A stretch of DNA of 34,565 nt from Purshia tridentata. Taxonomy: Eukaryota > Streptophyta > Magnoliopsida > Rosales > Rosaceae. This document shows positions 29,154 to 34,565 of this stretch, one piece after another. Location: NCBI GenBank assembly GCA_003254885.1, contig QANT01004399.1:1-34565 (forward strand), given 5' to 3'. The translations under genes were made by a program, and so were the position numbers. Numbering within the stretch: position 1 is the first letter of the stretch; the number at the start of each line of letters is the position of its first letter. The notes under the pieces are model-generated. The model did not search any database. It was not told where the DNA came from and was given only the letters and a program-made list of their open reading frames with translations.

Positions 29154-30640
29154 AAAGGTCTCTGTATTATTGGCATCAAGGGCACAAAGTTATATTCCTA
29201 TGGCTTCAACCAATTTAGGATCACCACTATCCTGCTCATAGAACACTAGTTCTACCAATTGTGAAATATTGTTAACCAAAGAATGATGGGATGAAGATAG
29301 ATTTGAATAAAAAAAATACCGAGCAATGGGGTGTTATTATGTTGGATGTGCTAGAAGTGGGACTAGGAACAAGCAATTAGGCATGATAAACAAGGTAATA
29401 ACAGTGTTAGGTATTAGGTTAGGAGATGTGATTGGAACAACAAGGTTGGAAGTCTAATGGATCAACTGAGGTGTGACGGATACGAGATGACATAGGAGAG
29501 TTGGGTATGGCTAGAGGTTGTGGAATAGGTGATGGGCTGGTGGGGGATGTATTTAAGGGTGGGCTAAGTGTTGAAGTGGTAGATAGGCCTGGTGGATCGA
29601 GTTCAGTGTTTAGGCTAAAAGTGGTTTGTGTAGGTGTAGAGGAATAGTTGTGGGAAGCTTGAGGCATTGATAAAATTGGTTGGTCACTTTGATGATCAGC
29701 TAGGCAATTTTAAAAGGAAAAAACATATTCATGAAAGATAACATTGCATAAAGATGAAAATTTGCTAGTTTCAAGGTCATATATGCGATAACCTTTTTGG
29801 CCAAGAAGATAGCCAACAAATAGTCAACAACACGCATGTTTGTCAAACTTGTGGGTTGGGTGAAGATTTGTTGCATAACAAAGACACCTTAAAACTCATA
29901 GTTAGATTAATTGCGTGGTGTACCATGTAATTTTTCATAAAGTGAGTTGTGAGATAAAAGAGGTGTAGGGAGACAATTAATGAAATAGCAAGCTGTTTAA
30001 ACAATTTCGCCCCAAAATTTTAAAGGTAAATTGGTTTGAAAATGAAGGGCTTTTCTGACATTTAAAAGATGTAGGTGTTTGAGCTCAATCACCCAATTCT
30101 ATTGGGATAGAAAGGCAAGAATGTTGAAAATGTATCTCATTCTCACTAAAAAATTGACACATGGATGTGAATTCAGCTCCATTGTCAGTACGTAGTGATT
30201 TTCTACGACAATTGTTGTGTTTAGACCTATGAAATGAAAGATTTCAACAAAGTTTGCATATCAAATTTAAAACTCATAAGATGGATTCATGTAAAGTAAG
30301 AAAAGTCATCTACAATACTCAAGAATTAACGGACTCCAGAGTATGAATCAACTTTGTGAGGTCCCTAAATGTCACAGTGAATTAAATCACAAAGTGCAAT
30401 AGATGAAATTAGACTTAAGAAAAATGGTAAAGGTGTTTGCTTGGCTAAAAAACAAATATCACAAATATATTGAGAATTAGAAACAATATCTAGTATTGCC
30501 TTTGATAAGGCTTTGTGTGGGGTAATGGAAGGATATTCAAGACATCAATGCCAAAGTTTGGAGTGATGATTGACACTGTGTGCTAGGTAAGGGTTATATT
30601 TTGGCATGAGGTAGTAAAGCCCATTATATTGCTTGCCCGA
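29154..30640 (-). pseudogene. Copia B GAG-pre-integrase, integrase and linker
   Basis: GAG-pre-integrase remnant at about 30450-30590 (LWH..., CDICFLAKQ). Integrase: IVDDFSYFT near 30310, RTDNGAEFTSM near 30185, and a decayed NGVIELKH block carrying the Glu near 30095. The tail has KFDKHACCWLFVGYLLGQKGYRIYDLE (about 29775-29850), then a Ser/Pro/Thr-rich linker at 29419-29667. Stops and frameshifts throughout. Confidence 0.85.
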
Positions 30641-30742
30641 ACTAATCATCCTTCTTGCAACCATGTCCTATATAACACAAAAAACAGGGAAAAATATCAC
30701 AATATATCCCAAAGCTTGGGTTAACTTGCTAACAAATAATAA

Positions 30743-31297
30743 GGCCCTCTACTATGGTAAAGTCATTTTTTGATAACCAAATGCCATTTTGGGTGTGTGA
30801 ACAGTGTTTTTTGAATATCAGTTTCACTATGGTACTAATACTCATATTTGGGTATCATAATTTTAAATTTAATTAAATTATGCTTAATATTAATTAAGTA
30901 TTGAAAAAAGTTATACCATTGATTATATTTTAAGAAGATCTTTAATTTAAGGTCAATATTGAATATATTTGAATATTTCATTTGTTTATCCAAATTAAAA
31001 TTTCCCTATTTTATTACCAAAAAAAAATAAATATAATATTATTTATTTATTTTGTAATGAGTACACGCAAAAAACACATAAAAAAAACCAAATACAAACA
31101 ACTAAAGTTTTTTAAGTATTCAAACATGTGGGTCTAGGTTATTTGGGTATCACTTTTTCTTACCCTCAAATTTGGGTTTTAATATGGCAATCAACCAAAA
31201 ATGGTTATCACAATCCGGTGTATAATGGAGAAGTTAAGGCCAAATGTTAGCCATTTTAGCTTTTGGCTATCAAAATTCCGGTGTATAGTAGAAGGCC
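30743..31297. mobile_element. Tourist-like (PIF/Harbinger) MITE in copia B (555 bp)
   Basis: Ends GGCCCTCTACTAT and, inverted, GGCCTTCTACTAT. TAA flanks both sides (30740-30742 and 31298-31300), the PIF/Harbinger target. Removing the insert and one TAA brings the copia frame back in phase (VNL, then VSKLT). Inner AT-rich part non-coding; the right end carries a second GTGTATAATGGAGAAG...GGCC motif, an internal copy of the terminus. Confidence 0.82.
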
Positions 31298-31300
31298 TAA

Positions 31301-32557
31301 GTTCACTCAAAATTTAGGAATATGGAATACTACATCAAGAGTAAGATCTTGAGATGATGTTATAGGGGCAACAGATCCAATTTCAGCTTTCCCACCATTG
31401 GGTAATCCAACAAAATCATATTATGGTGATGGTTTGGGATTTGATACTGAAGAATTAGACATATGGTTAAGTGCTCCACTATCTATTATCCAACATAAAG
31501 TTTCATGTGACCCATTTTCTGATGCTATGGCAATTACGTGTGATTATACCTATGGCAGTGTTTGCAAAGGGCTGTGCATTACCATTCCCTTGTCGAAGGA
31601 GTGCCATATGCTGATTGTATTCATCAATGGTGAAAGTAGGTTCTTCTTTTACCATGAAGCTTGTGACCTAGAGGAAACCCAATCAAGTAATAACAGTACT
31701 CAATGGTGTAGGTATCTCCATCATAGTGGTTGCAATGAAGCTTGGTTTTAATGCTGAAACCACCTAGAGTTGTGAGGTTTTTACTGTTCTGGGCATTGGA
31801 ACCACCTGGAGTTGTGAAGGTTTTACTGGTCTATGTATTCATTGCATGATGAATTCTCTAATCATAACATGCCGCCACCTCTATTTGTCGTCTTGCTAAA
31901 GCACGAGAGCATTGGCTTTACGAATATCAGGTAATAGACTCATCAATAAGATCGGACCTCGGATTACAGCATAGGAGTCATTCAATTCCATAAGGAATTG
32001 CATGACCTTTTCCTTCTCTTCATGATTAGCAACCCTTTTCAATCCTCCACATGAGTATGTTAAAGGTTCATAGTAGGACGCCAATCATCCCAAAGTGCCT
32101 TCAGCTTGATGTAATATGCCGTTATCGACTGCTGCCTTTGTAGATTTTCAACAATATCATTTTGAATCTAATAGATTCTTGTATCATTCCCTTGGGAAAA
32201 CCTATCCATCAAGTCGTTCCAAACTTCAGCTATTGTATCAATGTATATTATGCTACCAGCAATATCAGGATGAATAGAGTTTAGAATCCATGATAGCACC
32301 ATATCGTTGCATTGTTGCCATAGATCAAATTTAGGATCCGTATCGTCTGGAGCCTTGATCATCCTATTGATGAAGTCGATCTTATTCTTCGCACTATGAC
32401 TGATGCGCATAGACCGACTTCAAGTCTTGTGATTGTCTCCTTTGAGAAGTTTGGAAACTAGGATAATTCGTGGATTATCCGAGTGGTGGAGAGAAAGAGG
32501 ATTCAATGTAGGATCAGTCGATGATACTAATGCCTTGTATGGTTTGCTGTCTCCCAT
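31301..32557 (-). pseudogene. Copia B gag, zinc knuckle and protease
   Basis: Start ATG at 32557 (MGDSKPYKALVSSTDP), 65 bases after the primer site. Gag blocks: LVSKLLKGDN, a TGA in place of the Trp before SRSM (near 32420), KNKIDFINRMIKAP, WQQCNDMVLSWILNSIHPDIAGSI, VWNDLMDRFSQGND. The zinc knuckle near 31690-31740 is damaged: the second Cys and the His are both Tyr. The protease DSG is at 31475-31483 (WIIDSGALNHMS). It has frameshifts near 32165 and 31900. Confidence 0.87.
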
Positions 32558-32621
32558 GGTGGTGTGTGTTTTGGTTGCAAAAGTATTTGCAGGTTATGTC
32601 TTTAGAGTCATCAAGGTCGGT

Positions 32622-32633
32622 GTTCTGATACCA
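32622..32633 (-). promoter_or_regulatory. Primer binding site of copia B
   Basis: TGGTATCAGAAC on the minus strand next to the 5' LTR, the initiator-Met tRNA form. Confidence 0.88.
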
Positions 32634-32843
32634 TATAAAGAATAGTAAATTATGCAAAATAGATTGGCAGAGAAATTCTCTATATATTGATCAAAAGAAT
32701 ATACAATGATACAATAGATTAATTTAGAAGAAGAAGAGCTATTTTAGGAGCTATTCTAGGAAATAAACTAGCTGATTACTTGCTCTATACAATGCTAATT
32801 AGACTCCTACAGTTTAGGAGTATCATATAATTGACTTTCAATA
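32634..32843 (-). repeat. Copia B 5' LTR
   Basis: On the minus strand TATTGAAAGTC...CTTTATA; same length as the 3' LTR. The outer edge touches the AGGTC duplication. Confidence 0.92.
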
Positions 32844-32848
32844 AGGTC

Positions 32849-33172
32849 TGTATGGAGTCTGAAGATTTATATGGAGTTTGTGAAAGTTGTTAAAAAGTTA
32901 TGAACTTTGCAAAAGTTAATAATTTTTAAAAACTCTACAAAAGTTAATGATTTTTAAAAACTCTACAAAAGTCCATTAAATCCTTAATTGAATATACCTC
33001 CTAAATTTCTATGGATTTTTGAATTATTTTATGGTGTGTTTGGACGAATTAGTTTGAAATTATTGAGAAATTCACAAATAACGGAATTTAAAATGATGTG
33101 ATTTAAAATTCCAGAATATGTAACATAATGGAATTTAAATACGAAATTTATAGCATTTTTTTAAAAATAAAT
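32849..33172. other. AT-rich spacer, flank of copia B
   Basis: No gene. AAAGTTAATRATTTTTAAAAACTCTACA-like phrases occur twice in tandem (about 32912-32970). AATTGAATATACCT near 32988 also occurs at about 26870, supporting one older repeat split by copia B. Confidence 0.5.
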
Positions 33173-33559
33173 AGTCATTTTGGTCCCTAGACTATTACAC
33201 TTGTATCAGTTTAGTTGCCAGACTTCTAATTTAAAAAATTAAGAACTCTCACTTTTTCAATTTTGCCAATTGTAGACTTTTCCATAAATTTATATATTTT
33301 TCATCCAAATTTAACGAGAAATGAAAGAGGAAAAAATAATGCATGAGAAAAAAATGATAAGGTCTAAATTAAAAGAACCATTTTGCCCTAAAAAAGGACT
33401 TTACATAGTGCATAAAAATATAATTTTGGATAAAAAATGTGTAAATTAATGGAAAAGTTCTTAATGGACAAAATTGAAAAGTAAGATTTCTTAATTTTCA
33501 AATTAGAAGTTTAGGGACCAAACTAATACAAGTGTAATAGTTTGAGAACCAAAATGACT
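33173..33559. mobile_element. Foldback/MITE element with ~135-bp inverted arms (387 bp)
   Basis: The left arm from AGTCATTTTGGTCCCTAG matches the reverse complement of the right arm ending ...CCAAAATGACT for about 135 bases with moderate divergence, leaving a loop of about 110 bases. Non-coding. No target duplication could be fixed. Confidence 0.78.
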
Positions 33560-33605
33560 TTGTACCTTTTTTTTTTTTTAATGCCATCAATTATAAATGA
33601 GTGAT

Positions 33606-34215
33606 GATGGATGGTGGTAACAATAAGGATGATACTTGTGGTGAGCTGACGATATTGGTAGTGGTGATGATCCATGGGTGGTGATGATCCATGGGTGGTG
33701 AGAGAAATGGTGGTGGTGGTGGTGGTGGCGGTGGCAGCAGCAATTGTGGTGACGATGGTAGTGGTGGCGGCGACGACGGTATCGTAGTAGTGGTGATGAC
33801 AGTGGTGGATGTTGTGCTGGTGGTGACTAGTGGCGGTGACGATGGTGGTGACGGTGGAGATGGTGGTGGGAGTGGCAGTGGTAGTGGCGTTGGCAAGGTG
33901 GAGGTTGTAGTGGTGGTGGCGGCAGCGATGGTGGTCGTGGCAGCGGTAGCGTGGTGGTAGTGATGGGAGTACTAGATGTGGCGCTGGTGGTGACTAGTGG
34001 TGCCAACGATGGTGGTGAGGGCAAAGATAATGGTGGTGGCGGCGACGGCGACAACATCAAAGATGGTGATGGTGAAGAGGCGATTGTGGTGGTGGCAGTG
34101 GTAGAGGTTGTGGTGGTGGTGGTGGATGCGGTGTGGTGGTGGTGACGGCAACAGCGGCGACGGTGGTGGTAGTGGTGGTGGTAGTGATGATGGTGGTGGT
34201 GGTGGTGGTGGTGGC
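33606..34215. repeat. GGT-rich microsatellite/minisatellite
   Basis: Trinucleotide GGT/GTG with GGC, GAT and AGT variants. The longest pure runs are near 33707-33728 and 34191-34213. A 19-bp unit is duplicated at 33661-33698. A higher-order repeat is visible: GYGCTGGTGGTGACTAGTGG at 33814-33833 and 33981-34000. Open frames on both strands are a by-product of the trinucleotide period. Confidence 0.88.
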
Positions 34216-34565
34216 GATGTTGGTGCCGGTGTAGTAGTGGTATTGTGGTTATTTGGTAAGGTAATAGGTGTACATAACTTATTTTTCTTTTATAAAAATT
34301 AAAATTTGTAAATAACATCAATTTAAATAGAATTTATAACAAGTTTTTTTTTCACATATAATTTATAAAATTCTGTGTTTATGGACCTAATATAAATTTT
34401 GTGTTTATGGATCTAAACAAGGAAATTAGAACATATAATTTATTAAATATTGAGTTTTATCTAAATTCTAAATTTTTTTTGGGTAAATTTTTCTAAACCC
34501 CCTAACTACTAACAAACTTTTCTTAAGCCCCCACCCATCTCAGAACTCTCCCAAAACCCCCTAAA
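34216..34565. other. AT-rich end of window
   Basis: No gene. TTGTGTTTATGGAYCTAA occurs twice (about 34373 and 34400). The last 80 bases are C-rich (CCCCCTAA, CCCCCACCC, ACCCCCTAAA) and may start another repeat cut by the window end. Confidence 0.5.

Larger units (their letters stand above)
27542..32843 (-). mobile_element. Ty1/copia retrotransposon B, full length with TSD (5302 bp)
   Basis: Both LTRs (27542-27751 and 32634-32843, 210 bp each) are flanked by a perfect 5-bp target duplication AGGTC (27537-27541 and 32844-32848). On the minus strand it has a primer site, gag, zinc knuckle, protease, GAG-pre-integrase, integrase, RT, RNase H and polypurine tract in copia order. A 555-bp MITE sits between protease and GAG-pre-integrase. 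By eye the LTRs differ at about 24 of 210 positions, so the insertion is old, and the coding part is full of stops. Gag and pol resemble copia A at the family level. Confidence 0.93.

Noticed and set aside
31398-31751. Plus-strand frame of 117 codons
   Set aside because: Antisense to the copia B protease and zinc-knuckle region, which has family motifs on the minus strand.
33591-34321. Long open frames on both strands encoding Gly/Val-rich or Pro/His/Thr-rich proteins
   Set aside because: They follow from the GGT/CCA trinucleotide repeat, are open on both strands and have no domain.

Overview
The window is nuclear DNA of a flowering plant, most likely a eudicot (an inference from AT-rich spacers, intron-containing lipid-transfer-protein gene, plant-type Ty1/copia, Tat-like Ty3/gypsy and Ac-like hAT elements). 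Species cannot be read from it. I found one host gene that looks intact: a type-1 non-specific lipid transfer protein (nsLTP) on the minus strand at 9383-10144, with one intron near its 3' end. Almost everything else is nested, mostly dead transposable elements.

Layout. 1-3796: copia element A, minus strand, cut by the window start inside its 3' LTR, with nearly identical LTRs but a broken pol. 4190-5600: remnant of a plus-strand copia integrase and linker, split by a 506-bp solo LTR and a ~300-bp inverted-repeat element. 5600-6117: possible LTR/primer-site remnant. 6118-8910: two different copia fragments joined into a chimera, ending in a polypurine tract. 9383-10220: the nsLTP gene and promoter. 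11868-14978: a short copia-type element with LTRs, gag and protease but no integrase, RT or RNase H. 15021 to ~23305: a Tat-like gypsy element with only gag and a 74-bp minisatellite inside; that minisatellite is split by a 4.2-kb hAT transposon (18012-22214) whose transposase is decayed. 24120-25330: two short gypsy pol fragments in opposite orientation. 26160-26460: copia gag fragment. 26484-26820: MITE. 27542-32843: copia element B, minus strand, with both LTRs and a perfect 5-bp target duplication, itself holding a Tourist-like MITE. 33173-33559: long foldback element. 33606-34215: GGT-rich repeat.

Target duplications and reading frames that resume across insertions give a relative order: the gypsy element is older than the hAT in its minisatellite, copia B older than its MITE, and the 4190-5600 copia older than the solo LTR. 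Copia A looks like the youngest insertion (2 differences in 111 comparable LTR bases). No operons, CRISPR arrays, tRNA or rRNA genes were seen, and I found no convincing new multi-gene system. The notable material is the nesting, the defective-yet-young copia A, the chimeric copia, the pol-less LTR elements, and the gene-terminal intron of the nsLTP. All counts and alignments here were made by eye.
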